Assembly (NCBI GenBank): GCA_017551625.1 | Contig: JAFZLF010000035.1 | Coordinates: forward strand, 54,253 to 118,252 | Origin: Clostridiales bacterium | GTDB lineage: Bacteria; Bacillota; Clostridia; Saccharofermentanales; Saccharofermentanaceae | Direction of reading: 5' to 3' | DNA: 64,000 nucleotides | In this document: one piece after another, positions 8,746-17,432 of the stretch | How the letters are laid out: every line of letters starts with the position of its first letter | How positions within the stretch are numbered: position 1 is the stretch's first letter | The notes under the pieces: generated by a model | Database searches by the model: none | The model's input: the letters and a program-made list of their open reading frames with translations, nothing else | What the model was told of the DNA's origin: nothing | Program-made: the position numbers and the translations under genes

Positions 8746-9494
8746 GTCGCCACCGTTCCTTCCTCATCCGCTCTGTCTTTCCCCTCGGACCCTTTCTCCT
8801 CCGGGATCGGCGCGATCCAAGCAAACAGAAGTCCGGAGACAAGTGCGCAGATGATGATTGAGATCCCCGAAGAGACCGAAGACAGAAAAGGGATATACCG
8901 GAAAGCCGCGGACAGAGCCATCGCCAGCAGACAACAGAACGCCACGGGATGATCTTTCTTCGCCGGCGGGATGATGATCGCCACAAACATAGCATAGAGC
9001 GCGATCCCCAGCGCCGAGACAACGATCCCGGGAAGGATGTCTCCGGCCAGGGCTCCCAGCGCGGTCCCGAGTGTCCATCCGAGGATCGGCGTCGCCATCA
9101 GGCCCAGAAGATACGGAGTCTCCAGCTCATCTTTCTGACTAATCGCCACACCGAAGATCTCATCTGTGACACCAAAGGCCACGACGATACGGTGCCATAC
9201 TTTCACTTTGGGACTCATCTTCTGCGACACCGAGACGGACATCAGAGAATAGCGGAGATTGATGACAAACTGCGTCAGGACCATCTCGATAAGCGGAAGC
9301 CCTCCGGTGATGATCGGCACGCCCGCGAGCTGCCCTGCAGATGTCACATTAGCAAGTGAGACCAGGATCGCCTGCCACACGGTCATTCCCGCGCCCACGG
9401 CGAAGATACCGAAGGCAAACGAAACAGACAGGTACCCCATACAGATGGGGAACCCGTCTTTGATTCCTCGGAAATAGAGCTTTCGCGGATTCAC
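8742..9494 (-). CDS. azlC: AzlC family large subunit of branched-chain amino acid exporter
   Basis: A 250-residue membrane protein of the AzlC/YgaZ family. The N-terminal GIKDGFPICMGYLSVSFAFG signature is clear, followed by about seven hydrophobic helices and a charged Glu/Lys tail. It starts 13 bp after the galM stop and overlaps azlD, giving the operon galM-azlC-azlD. The sugar link with galM is probably incidental. Confidence 0.9.
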   Translation of the reverse strand: MNPRKLYFRGIKDGFPICMGYLSVSFAFGIFAVGAGMTVWQAILVSLANVTSAGQLAGVPIITGGLPLIEMVLTQFVINLRYSLMSVSVSQKMSPKVKVWHRIVVAFGVTDEIFGVAISQKDELETPYLLGLMATPILGWTLGTALGALAGDILPGIVVSALGIALYAMFVAIIIPPAKKDHPVAFCCLLAMALSAAFRYIPFLSSVSSGISIIICALVSGLLFAWIAPIPEEKGSEGKDRADEEGTVAT

Positions 9495-9507
9495 AGGTAG
9501 TCCGGCC

Positions 9508-10617
9508 TCACTTCACTGAGAAACGGTAGCCGACCAGGAAGCCCTTGACCTCATCCTTATCGATTACGGCCGACGCGAAGTTCTCGTGATGGATCGCATC
9601 CGGGAACATCTGTGTCTCGAGGCAGATCGCCTCATAGGGCTTATAGTGAACCCCGCCCTTACCGTCCTCGTCAAGATTACAGGCGCAGTAAAGCTGCATA
9701 CCCGGGAAGTTCGTGAGGACTTCCATCTTTCTTCCGGACTTTCCGGACTCGACCGATGCAACCAGGGACACCTGATCCTGTGTGGTCTTCAGGACATAGT
9801 TCGAGTCCGCGCCCTTACTGCAATTGAGCTGAGGATTGGACGAAGTCGGCACCAGTACTTTTTCCGTCGTATCCGGTGTTCTGAAATCAAACTCCGTGCC
9901 CGCAACATCGATAAACTTACCGTTCGGGACATTATCCATATCCTTCTCGGTCACCTGATCGGCATCGATCCACAGGAGCTGCTCGCCGATTCTTCCGGCC
10001 GCCTGTCCGTCGATATTGAAGTACGAGTGGTTCGTCGGCGCGAAGATCGTCTTCTTATCCGAGACGGCACGGTAGCAGATGATGAGCGTTCCGTCTGTCG
10101 CCCATGTATAGAGGACCTTCATGTCCATATTGCCCGGTACTCCGCATACGCCGTCGGCCAGAAGGAATGACAGCAGCACGCCCTCGGTCTCGACAGTCCA
10201 GTCATTCTTGATCGCCAGATCGCCGATGAAGGTCTGTGCCTCCTCTTTACTTACGATCGCACCGTTCCAGAAACTGTTCTGGAAGTTACCGGGACCGCCG
10301 TGGAGATTATTCTCTCCTTCGTTCTTCGGAAGCTGATAGTCCACGCCGTCGATGGTAAAAGCACCGCCCTTGATGCGGTTCGCCGTTCTTCCGATGATCG
10401 AGCCGTGGCCCGCGCCGGATGCCATATATTCTTCGATCGTATCGAAGCCCAGCATGACATCTCCGATATTCCCATCCTTATCGAGAACGTTCAGCGTATG
10501 GATCGCCGCGCCGTACTCGATCACGGAGAAGCTCTCTCCGTTTTCCCGCTTGATGATAAACTCCGGGACCTCTCTCCCGTCTTTCGTCGTATCAAAAAGA
10601 ACTCTTTCTGCTGCCAT
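9508..10617 (-). CDS. galM: Aldose 1-epimerase (galactose mutarotase)
   Basis: A 369-residue mutarotase that interconverts alpha and beta anomers of aldoses such as galactose. Family motifs include GRTANRIKGG (residues near 76-85), LHGGPGNFQ, the TNHSYFNIDG strand with the catalytic His, and the C-terminal ICLETQMFPDAIHH with the catalytic Glu. The ATG at 10617 was chosen because GAGGTGA precedes it; an in-frame GTG three codons earlier overlaps that Shine-Dalgarno. First gene of the galM-azlC-azlD unit. Confidence 0.93.
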   Translation of the reverse strand: MAAERVLFDTTKDGREVPEFIIKRENGESFSVIEYGAAIHTLNVLDKDGNIGDVMLGFDTIEEYMASGAGHGSIIGRTANRIKGGAFTIDGVDYQLPKNEGENNLHGGPGNFQNSFWNGAIVSKEEAQTFIGDLAIKNDWTVETEGVLLSFLLADGVCGVPGNMDMKVLYTWATDGTLIICYRAVSDKKTIFAPTNHSYFNIDGQAAGRIGEQLLWIDADQVTEKDMDNVPNGKFIDVAGTEFDFRTPDTTEKVLVPTSSNPQLNCSKGADSNYVLKTTQDQVSLVASVESGKSGRKMEVLTNFPGMQLYCACNLDEDGKGGVHYKPYEAICLETQMFPDAIHHENFASAVIDKDEVKGFLVGYRFSVK

Positions 10618-10652
10618 GCCGGTCACCTCACTTCATGATTTATACCTATAGT

Positions 10653-10682
10653 ATTATCGCTTTATTTCATATGGAAAGTCAA
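10653..10682 (-). promoter_or_regulatory. Promoter of galM-azlCD
   Basis: On the minus strand TTGACT (10677-10682), an 18 bp spacer and GATAAT (10653-10658). Its -35 overlaps the -35 of the divergent ABC exporter promoter. Confidence 0.6.
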
Positions 10683-10700
10683 TGTGGAATCTGCTAGAAT
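10672..10700 (+). promoter_or_regulatory. Promoter of the ABC exporter gene
   Basis: TGGAAA (10672-10677), a 17 bp spacer and extended -10 TGCTAGAAT ending at 10700. Confidence 0.5.
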
Positions 10701-10760
10701 ACCTCTAAACTTCAGCACAGGAAAGCCATCTGTAAGAAACGGCAAAGTGAAAGGGACACT

Positions 10761-12500
10761 ATGAGCGCAAAGTGGCGAAAATTCTTATCCTATTACCGTC
10801 CGTACATGAAGGGATTCATCGCGGACATGTGTTTCGCGCTGATCGGCGCCGCCACCTCTCTCGTGATCCCGTTGATCATCCGCTACATCACAGGGACGGT
10901 CCTTGCCGAGGGATTTACAAACGTCAATCAGACGATCCTTCTTCTGTTTCTTCTGATGATCGGTCTTCTCGCGGTCGAATTTGGATGCAACTACTTCATC
11001 GCCTACGTCGGTCATATGGTCGGCGCACGGATGGAGTATGACCTCCGAAATGAGCTTTTTACCCATTATCAGAAGCTGTCCTTCCGGTTCTACGATGACC
11101 AGAAGGTCGGCTCGCTCATGTCCCGTGTCACCAATGACCTCTTCGAGATCACAGAGCTGTACCACCATGGTCCGGAAGACCTCATGATCTCAGCGATCAA
11201 GCTTCTCGGCTCGCTAGTGATACTGTGCATGATCAACGTAACGCTGGCACTTGTTGCCCTCGTCCCCGTACCTTTCATGATCGTCTTTGCTTCGATATTG
11301 AACCGGAAGATGAAGCGCACCTTTAAGAAGAACAGAGAAAAGATCGCCGAGATCAACACCCGCATGGAGGACAGTCTTTCCGGCATCCGTGTCGTCAAGT
11401 CCTTCACCGGTGAGGATATGGAGATCCACAAGTTTACTGAGGGGAATGATATGTTCCTCCGAAGCAAGCAGGATAACTACCGTTACATGGCGATCTATCA
11501 CGCCGTACTCTGGGCCACGACCGGTCTGATTACCATCTCCGTTGCCGCTGTCGGTTCCTTCATGATCGGCGACGGAAACCTGACCCTTCAGGACCTGATC
11601 GCTTTCCTGCTGTATGTTAACAATTTCACCGAGCCGATCAGAAAGCTCGTCTCTTTTACCGAGCAATTCCAGAACGGCATGTCCGGATTCGAGCGCTTCT
11701 ATGAGATGATCTGCATCGAGCCGGATATCGAGGATGCACCGGACGCCGGGATCCTCAGAAATGTCAGGGGCGACATCGATTTTGACGACGTCACCTTCTC
11801 TTACGGAGGGAACCCGACGAAGGAATCCAACGTCTTTTCCCACCTGGACCTGCATATCGGCGCAGGCGAATATGTCGCCCTCGTCGGGCATTCCGGCGTC
11901 GGCAAGACCACGCTCTGCAGCCTGATCCCGAGATTCTACGAACCGGGCGAAGGCACGATCAGGATCGACGGCACGGACATCAGCACGGTCACACAGCGCT
12001 CGCTTCGCCAGCAGATCGGCATCGTCCAGCAGGATGTATATCTCTTCTCCGGAACCGTCCTCGAGAATATCCGCTACGGCCGTCCCGATGCGACACTCGA
12101 GGAAGTGGTCGACGCCGCGAAGCGCGCCAATGCCCACGACTTCATCATGGAACTGCCGCACGGATATGACACGGATATCGGTCAGCGCGGGATCAAGCTC
12201 TCCGGCGGGCAGAAGCAGCGACTGTCGATCGCGCGCGTCTTCCTCAAGAACCCGCCGATCCTGATCTTCGATGAGGCCACCTCTTCGCTTGACAACGAGA
12301 GTGAGAAAGTTATTCAGGAATCACTCGAGTCTCTCGCGAAAGACAGAACGACGCTCGTCATCGCGCACCGTCTCTCCACGATCCAGAACGCCAAGCGCAT
12401 CCTGGTCCTGTCGGAAAACGGCATCGAGGAAGAAGGCACACACGAAGAACTTCTTAAGAAGAACGGCGTGTATGCCCGTCTTTACCATACTGTAGAATAG
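10761..12500 (+). CDS. ABC-type multidrug/lipid exporter, fused permease and ATPase
   Basis: A 579-residue half-transporter of the MsbA/LmrA/BmrA type. Six transmembrane helices occupy roughly residues 15-310. The nucleotide-binding domain shows Walker A GHSGVGKTTL (about 374-383), the Q-loop, signature LSGGQKQRLS (about 480-489), Walker B ILIFDEATSSLD and the H-loop IAHRLST. It would act as a homodimer. Substrate is unknown. It is monocistronic, divergent from galM and convergent with ybaK 18 bp away. Confidence 0.92.
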   Translation: MSAKWRKFLSYYRPYMKGFIADMCFALIGAATSLVIPLIIRYITGTVLAEGFTNVNQTILLLFLLMIGLLAVEFGCNYFIAYVGHMVGARMEYDLRNELFTHYQKLSFRFYDDQKVGSLMSRVTNDLFEITELYHHGPEDLMISAIKLLGSLVILCMINVTLALVALVPVPFMIVFASILNRKMKRTFKKNREKIAEINTRMEDSLSGIRVVKSFTGEDMEIHKFTEGNDMFLRSKQDNYRYMAIYHAVLWATTGLITISVAAVGSFMIGDGNLTLQDLIAFLLYVNNFTEPIRKLVSFTEQFQNGMSGFERFYEMICIEPDIEDAPDAGILRNVRGDIDFDDVTFSYGGNPTKESNVFSHLDLHIGAGEYVALVGHSGVGKTTLCSLIPRFYEPGEGTIRIDGTDISTVTQRSLRQQIGIVQQDVYLFSGTVLENIRYGRPDATLEEVVDAAKRANAHDFIMELPHGYDTDIGQRGIKLSGGQKQRLSIARVFLKNPPILIFDEATSSLDNESEKVIQESLESLAKDRTTLVIAHRLSTIQNAKRILVLSENGIEEEGTHEELLKKNGVYARLYHTVE

Positions 12501-12518
12501 GAATCCCGAGAATAAGAA

Positions 12519-13001
12519 TCACGGCGTCTGCACAATATCGGCGAACTGTCCGTCTACAGCTTTCCTCAGATCGTCCGGCGCCATGTGTATCTGCGTCCCG
12601 AGCATGCCGCCGCTGACGATGATCGTATCGAAAAGCTGCGCGGTCTCGTCAATAACAGTCGGATATTTCTTCTTCATTCCGATAGAGGTCACCCCGCCGC
12701 GGATATATCCCGTCACGGCCTGGATATCCTTCACATGAACCATCTCGAGGGCTTTTTCTCCCACGATCCTGGCAGCTTTCTTCATATCGACCTCTTCCGC
12801 GATCGGAATCACGAACACGAAATAGTTCTTCGACTTTCCCTGCATCACCAGTGTCTTAAATGTGCTCTCATAGGGCTGGCCGAGCATATCGGCGATATGC
12901 ACACCATCGATAAATTCATCACACTCATAGTAGAAAGGTTCATATGGGATGTTCTCCTTATCAAGGATCCGCATCGCATTGGTCTTGTTCTCTTTCTTCA
13001 T
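12519..13001 (-). CDS. ybaK: Cys-tRNA(Pro)/Cys-tRNA(Cys) deacylase YbaK/EbsC
   Basis: A 160-residue YbaK-type trans-editing enzyme that hydrolyses Cys wrongly charged on tRNA-Pro. The fold shows the catalytic-Lys strand TFKTLVMQG, the GEKALEMVHVKDIQAVTGYIRGG segment and the C-terminal GxLGTQIHMAPDDL. It begins 4 bp after the serine hydrolase stop and is translated in the same unit. Bacterial ProRS that mischarges Cys is also encoded in this window (62-63.7 kb). Confidence 0.92.
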   Translation of the reverse strand: MKKENKTNAMRILDKENIPYEPFYYECDEFIDGVHIADMLGQPYESTFKTLVMQGKSKNYFVFVIPIAEEVDMKKAARIVGEKALEMVHVKDIQAVTGYIRGGVTSIGMKKKYPTVIDETAQLFDTIIVSGGMLGTQIHMAPDDLRKAVDGQFADIVQTP

Positions 13002-13005
13002 CGCG

Positions 13006-14328
13006 TCAGAAATCCTTCCATAGTTCGTCCGCGATATCTGTCGACATCGGCCGTTTCTTCGAGCTGGTCAGAGGCTGGATATTCGACAGCACGATCACGA
13101 CACGGCGGGTATTCTTATCGATCCTGACACTCGTGTTATAGCCCAGCGTCATACCGCCGTGCTCGACATAGTCACTCCCGATGTACCAGCCATATCCGTA
13201 GCCGAATGCTCCACCGTCGAAGATCTTATCCCAGCTTTCTTTAGTCAGAAGTGCGCCGTCCATGACCGCCGTCTCCCACTGGAGAAGGCCGGCCGCTGTC
13301 CCCGTCATCACACCAACAGCATAACTGATGCTCGGATCCTGGGACGGAAAATCAAACTTCATGACAGTAAGATCCGTCCGGCCGAAAGAGGTAAGATGAT
13401 CCGTGTCCGGATACAGTTCCGTGATCCCTAAAGGCTCGAGAAGATTCTTTCTGATGTATTCGTCATACGGCATACCGCTCAGTTTCTCGATGACCATCCC
13501 CAGGAAATAGTAATTCGTGTTCGAATAGGCGAACTGTGTGCCCGGATTGAAGTCGAGCGCATAGGCCGACATATCGTTAACGAATTTGTTCTTATCTATA
13601 GGCGTCGAGATCACACGCCGGATCGTCTGCTCGAGATCAAAAACATCCGCCAGATCCATATCTTCGAAATTCCCCAGGGACACGCCAAGCACACCGCAAT
13701 AGAGATAATCGGGAATACCCGAAGTCATATTGAGGAGCTGGTGGATCGTGATCTCCTTCGCATGTGAATACTCAGGGAGATACTTATCCAGTGTATCGTC
13801 CGTGCTGAGTTTGCCTGCTTCGACGAGCTGCATGACCGCCACAGCCGTGAATTGCTTCGTGATCGAACCAAACTCGAAGACCGTATTCATCGTATTCATG
13901 ACATTGTTCTCGCGATCGGCCATACCGGAAGCATAGGTCCACACGACCTGATCCTGATCCGCGACGAGAACCACACCGTCGAAATTCTTCGAGTTCATGT
14001 ACGCTTCCGCCTTATCGACGTCAAAAGAACTGTTCACTGCAGCCTTCGTCGAGCCACTCGTATCTTCCGATGACTCTTCGGGCTCCGTCGTCGCATCACT
14101 TTCCGATTCCGTCACATCCTCCGGATCCGTCTCCTTGTCATCGGTCACATCCTGCGAAGGATCCTCCTCCGAACCGGAATCATCAACATCCTCCACAGAG
14201 GCCTTCTCTGTGTTATCGGTATCATCTGATGAATCGTCTTTTTTCCCGCAAGCGCAAGAAAGGACTACCGCTAATGCGAGCAGTCCTATCATGATTTGCT
14301 TGCTTTTTTCAAACAAGTCTCTCTTCAT
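13006..14328 (-). CDS. Secreted lipoprotein serine hydrolase (class C beta-lactamase fold)
   Basis: A 440-residue exported protein. It has a signal segment with Cys25/Cys27 as possible lipidation sites, an acidic Ser/Thr/Glu/Asp-rich linker (about 30-100) and a class C beta-lactamase / DD-peptidase-type domain. The three active-site motifs are present: SITK (Ser155, Lys158), YSN (Tyr268, Asn270) and HGG (His390). The family includes DD-peptidases, esterases and peptidases; resistance should not be assumed. It starts on the base next to the stop codon of the upstream zinc-ribbon gene, so translation is coupled. Confidence 0.88.
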   Translation of the reverse strand: MKRDLFEKSKQIMIGLLALAVVLSCACGKKDDSSDDTDNTEKASVEDVDDSGSEEDPSQDVTDDKETDPEDVTESESDATTEPEESSEDTSGSTKAAVNSSFDVDKAEAYMNSKNFDGVVLVADQDQVVWTYASGMADRENNVMNTMNTVFEFGSITKQFTAVAVMQLVEAGKLSTDDTLDKYLPEYSHAKEITIHQLLNMTSGIPDYLYCGVLGVSLGNFEDMDLADVFDLEQTIRRVISTPIDKNKFVNDMSAYALDFNPGTQFAYSNTNYYFLGMVIEKLSGMPYDEYIRKNLLEPLGITELYPDTDHLTSFGRTDLTVMKFDFPSQDPSISYAVGVMTGTAAGLLQWETAVMDGALLTKESWDKIFDGGAFGYGYGWYIGSDYVEHGGMTLGYNTSVRIDKNTRRVVIVLSNIQPLTSSKKRPMSTDIADELWKDF

Positions 14329-14766
14329 TTATGCTTCCACTTCTTCGATCTTCTTATAGAAACGGTTCTTCTTGAGCTGCTTATAATCGCCCTTCTTCAT
14401 GCCGGACTGGACCGGGATCGTCTCACCGGTAACCTTATCATCGAGAACGAGATCCCAGGTTTTCTCGGCCTTGTGATTGATTCCGCGCGGCACCAGTTTC
14501 GTCGTCGGCTCGGACTTATCCTTGACCAGTTTCTTCGCCGCCTTCTTTGCATCCTTCACGAGTTTGTCTCCGGTAAAGCATACCGGGCAGAAGTGGTAAT
14601 AATCCGCGCCGAGCGGGATCAGGGGGATAAAATCAAGATGTCCCCACTTATTGAACTTCACGTACGTTTCCTGATACGTCTTATGGCAGAAAGAACACTC
14701 CTTCGGCTCGCCCTTCGGACCATACACTTTCTTAAACGACTCTACTCCATAATAAAATACGCCCAT
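14329..14766 (-). CDS. Putative zinc-ribbon protein of unknown function
   Basis: A 145-residue protein I do not recognise. Two Cys pairs, CSFCHK and CPVC, about 35 residues apart should bind zinc. Between them lies the hydrophobic FIPLIPLGADYYHF stretch, and a Lys-rich helical tail follows. The stop codon abuts the serine hydrolase start with no gap, so it is the first gene of a three-gene unit with the hydrolase and ybaK. Confidence 0.6.
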   Translation of the reverse strand: MGVFYYGVESFKKVYGPKGEPKECSFCHKTYQETYVKFNKWGHLDFIPLIPLGADYYHFCPVCFTGDKLVKDAKKAAKKLVKDKSEPTTKLVPRGINHKAEKTWDLVLDDKVTGETIPVQSGMKKGDYKQLKKNRFYKKIEEVEA

Positions 14767-14939
14767 ATCATTTCCCTCTTACTTTCTGTTTCAAGAATTG
14801 CATCATGCAAGTACGATTTTCGCATATCTTTATATGTATTTCAATGACTTTTACACATAATCCCGGAAGATTCGTTCATCATATCCACGTTTCCACTTGT
14901 GATACAATAATAGAAAAGCACTTCGGAGGTGTCCGGATC

Positions 14940-15320
14940 ATGATCTTTTTCTTCACAACCTTTGAGTACTCGAACAAGGCCACCGTATTCGCACTGTTCA
15001 TGGATCTGATCGCCTACATCATGTCAGTGGTGGGACTGATCCTTCTGTTCCTCTCTATCTGGTTCGGCGCCCGATTCGTCTATATCGGACTTCTCCTGTT
15101 CGCTCTGGCGTTCTTCTTCTATTTCTTCATGGGAAGCTTTCTCGGCGGCAAGATCGCCAGAAAAGATTTCAGCAAGAAGATCTACACCGATCCCGTCGTC
15201 GCCCTGAACTATGTCAACAACGGCCATGCCACATACGAGCAGATGGCCGCCAAGAACCCCGCCTTCGCCGCGAAATACGAACTCAATCAATTCGGCAAGG
15301 TGACTCTGCGCAAGAAGTGA
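14940..15320 (+). CDS. Small membrane protein of unknown function
   Basis: A 126-residue protein with two closely spaced transmembrane helices (about residues 18-38 and 44-66) and a cytoplasmic tail of about 55 residues. The start was placed at the ATG at 14940, with GGAGGT at 14925-14930. An upstream extension has no ribosome site. It lies 16 bp before the kinase-like fusion gene, so the two are likely co-transcribed, and hpt follows. Function unknown. Confidence 0.6.
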   Translation: MIFFFTTFEYSNKATVFALFMDLIAYIMSVVGLILLFLSIWFGARFVYIGLLLFALAFFFYFFMGSFLGGKIARKDFSKKIYTDPVVALNYVNNGHATYEQMAAKNPAFAAKYELNQFGKVTLRKK

Positions 15321-15336
15321 AAGGAGAAGACATCTT

Positions 15337-16308
15337 ATGCCGGTGATCACCATTTCCAGACAGATGGGAAGCCTCGGAGACGAGGTCGCATCCGCGCTCT
15401 CCCGCAAACTTTCCTGGGAATGTATCACCCGAGATCTTCTTATGGAGCGCTTCTTCCCTGACAGCAGCGCCGACCAGCGCAACCGTCTGGCCGAGAGCGC
15501 CCGTTTCTATCTCTCCGAGTATAAAGACGGAAAGAGTTTCCGCGACGTACTCTCGGAGTCTCTCAAAGAGATGGCCCGTACAGAGTCAGCCATTCTTCTT
15601 GGTTTCGGGTCCCAACTTCTCTTCTCCGGGAACGAAAATGCGATCCACGTACGCATCATCGCCCCGGACGAGATACGCCTCAGCCGCATCCGCAAGCAGT
15701 TCCACCTGACCGAAGAGGCCGCGCAGGCACTTCTTTCCGGAACTGACAGGAAGCACAAGCGTTTCGTGTCTCACGTTTTTTCCGCCGATTCGACAGACGA
15801 GACACTTTATCACCTGATCCTGAACACCGGATACATGTCCGTCGACGAATGTGTCGCCGCGATCCTCGCGACACTACACGAGCATGAACTCCGGGTACGG
15901 ATCAACTCGGAGACGAAAAAAGAAGGTTCCTCCGATCACCAGACGACCACGCCGGTATTTAAGAACCCCTCCGAAGAGGAGTTTGCGAAGATCCTCGACA
16001 TGTACCACATCGAGTGGAAATACGAACCGAAGACCTTCCCCGTCGAGTGGGACAGCGAAGGAAATATCACGCTGGCCTTTAGTCCGGACTTCTATCTTCC
16101 CAGATTCGATACATACCTGGAACTGACCACCATGAACCAGAAGTACGTCACTAAGAAGAACAGGAAACTCAAAAAGGTCAAGGAGCTCTATCCGGGAACC
16201 AACATCAAGATCGTTTACAAGAAGGATTTCCTGGAGCTGGCCGAACGTCTCCGTGGCTTCGGCGCTCCGGAATCTGCGCAGGAACCGGACAGCAGCACCA
16301 CAGAATAA
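15337..16308 (+). CDS. Cytidylate-kinase-like protein fused to a PD-(D/E)XK-like domain
   Basis: A 323-residue two-domain protein. Residues 1-185 match the cytidylate kinase-like family (opening VITISRQMGSLGDEVA, later LGFGSQLLF and HVRIIAPDEIRLSRI). A 20-30 residue polar linker follows. Residues 211-300 look like a restriction-endonuclease-fold domain: SEEEFAKIL, WKYEP, then SPDFYLP (Pro250-Asp251) and YLELTT (Glu262), then a Lys-rich helix and a last strand IKIVY. The usual ExK is ExT here. The gene sits between a small membrane protein and hpt, hinting at nucleotide salvage or nucleic acid quality control; this is inference. Confidence 0.7.
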   Translation: MPVITISRQMGSLGDEVASALSRKLSWECITRDLLMERFFPDSSADQRNRLAESARFYLSEYKDGKSFRDVLSESLKEMARTESAILLGFGSQLLFSGNENAIHVRIIAPDEIRLSRIRKQFHLTEEAAQALLSGTDRKHKRFVSHVFSADSTDETLYHLILNTGYMSVDECVAAILATLHEHELRVRINSETKKEGSSDHQTTTPVFKNPSEEEFAKILDMYHIEWKYEPKTFPVEWDSEGNITLAFSPDFYLPRFDTYLELTTMNQKYVTKKNRKLKKVKELYPGTNIKIVYKKDFLELAERLRGFGAPESAQEPDSSTTE

Positions 16309-16344
16309 TCATATCGGCGAGTCGCCAGGAAGAAGGCATCACAC

Positions 16345-16872
16345 ATGGAAGAGATCCGCTACAAGAAAATACTGTTTTCAAAAGACAAACTTGACGAGAA
16401 GACCCAAGAGCTCGGTGCTAAGATCTCTTCTGATTATGCGGGCAAAGAACTGGTCCTCCTGGGAGTACTGAAAGGATCGCTGTTCTTCTTCACCGATCTT
16501 GCCCGCGCGATCTCACTCCCGCTCCAGCTCGACATGCTGGCGATCGGCAGCATCCCGGACACTACCAGCAGTACCGGAATCGTGCGCATCACAAAGGATG
16601 TCGATATCAATATCACCGGGAAGCACATCATCGTCGTCGAGGATATCATCCGGACCGGCCTTACTACCGCATACCTCCTCCAGACGCTGGAAGCAAGAAA
16701 ACCGGCCTCTGTCGAGGTATGTACGCTCCTATATAATCCGGACAGGCAGCTCATCGACCTGCCAGTAAAGTATTACGGTTTCGAGGTCGACCGCTCCTGG
16801 CTGATCGGATATGGCATGGACTCGGGCGAATACGGCAGGAACCTCCCCTTCATCGCCGAGATGGAACACTGA
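16345..16872 (+). CDS. hpt: Hypoxanthine phosphoribosyltransferase
   Basis: A 175-residue purine salvage enzyme converting hypoxanthine or guanine with PRPP to IMP or GMP. It shows the LLGVLKGSLFF loop, the PRPP-binding motif IIVVEDIIRTGLT (about residues 94-106) and the C-terminal DRSWLIGYGMD strand typical of Hpt. It lies 36 bp after the kinase-like fusion gene on the same strand. The usual tilS-hpt-ftsH neighbourhood is absent. Confidence 0.93.
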   Translation: MEEIRYKKILFSKDKLDEKTQELGAKISSDYAGKELVLLGVLKGSLFFFTDLARAISLPLQLDMLAIGSIPDTTSSTGIVRITKDVDINITGKHIIVVEDIIRTGLTTAYLLQTLEARKPASVEVCTLLYNPDRQLIDLPVKYYGFEVDRSWLIGYGMDSGEYGRNLPFIAEMEH

Positions 16873-16932
16873 CCGTTTCTGCCGGAGAAGTCTCACCGGT
16901 AACGGCCGGAAGCACAGGGTATCTCAACTGAA

Positions 16933-16971
16933 CAAAGAAAGAGGGACGATCCCGCATCCGGGACCGTCCCT
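16933..16971 (-). terminator. Terminator of the orphan RNA gene
   Basis: A 13-base stem with one mismatch (16959-16971 with 16942-16954), loop CATC-like, then CTTTCTTTG on the minus strand. It may act in both directions and also end the hpt transcript, though the + side lacks a T run. Confidence 0.75.
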
Positions 16972-17398
16972 TAAAAGATATGAGGACAAATAAAAGCTCC
17001 AGCGAACCAACTTTCCATCCAAATCCTACGGTCGCCCTTTAGTTACCTGCGAACCTTCCCGATCCGGCCCGTCACCCTCGTCGTGGAATTACTCGGTGCC
17101 TGCTATGCAGTCCCTTTCCAACCAGCCCGATCCTTGGTGGCCTTGTACCTGACCTGCGACTTGTGTCCGCCATCGCGTACCGTCAATCGCTGTTCGCTCT
17201 CCACTCATCCTCCTGCTATGGCTCCGACGGCTCTGACTTCCTCCGCTCTCCGGACCTCACGGGATCCGAACTCTGCGACATCCATCTTCGTTTCCTGACC
17301 GCTCTCCGGTCTTTCTGTTTTTCTCAGCCTCGCCTTGTGCAATCAGTAGTGGCGGCTCTCCGACTAGGACTTGGTGTGAACCCGCATTCCCTGGAGCT
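16942..17398 (-). ncRNA. Orphan structured RNA of about 400 nt, family unassigned
   Basis: There is no plausible protein here, but the gene signals are strong. A near-consensus promoter (17405-17432) predicts a start at 17398, exactly the first base of AGCTCCAG (17391-17398). The complement CTGGAGCT ends the RNA body at 16995. These two would form a terminal closing helix around about 400 nt. Inner hairpins include GACCG/CGGTC, CGGATC/GGTCCG and CTGC-ATA-GCAG. A 13 bp hairpin at 16942-16971 follows as terminator. RNase P, tmRNA, SRP RNA and 6S landmarks were looked for and not found. Confidence 0.7.
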
Positions 17399-17404
17399 AG
17401 TTTG

Positions 17405-17432
17405 AGTATAACACCTACGTATATAAAGTCAA
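17405..17432 (-). promoter_or_regulatory. Strong promoter of the orphan RNA
   Basis: On the minus strand TTGACT (17427-17432), a 16 bp spacer and TATACT (17405-17410). The first base seven positions downstream is 17398, the 5' base of the RNA closing helix. Confidence 0.8.

Noticed and set aside
13006..14328. Beta-lactam resistance gene
   Set aside because: The class C fold motifs are shared by many DD-peptidases and esterases; nothing here (no regulator, no high similarity that can be judged by eye) supports resistance.
16942..17398. RNase P RNA or a group II intron remnant
   Set aside because: GAGGAA-GTC and ACAGAA strings occur but in reversed order and without the GGTAAACYCC region, so RNase P does not fit. 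A GTCAGAGCC ... GATGAGTGGAGAGCGAA stretch recalls group II intron ORF regions, but no domain V-like hairpin or reverse transcriptase is present.
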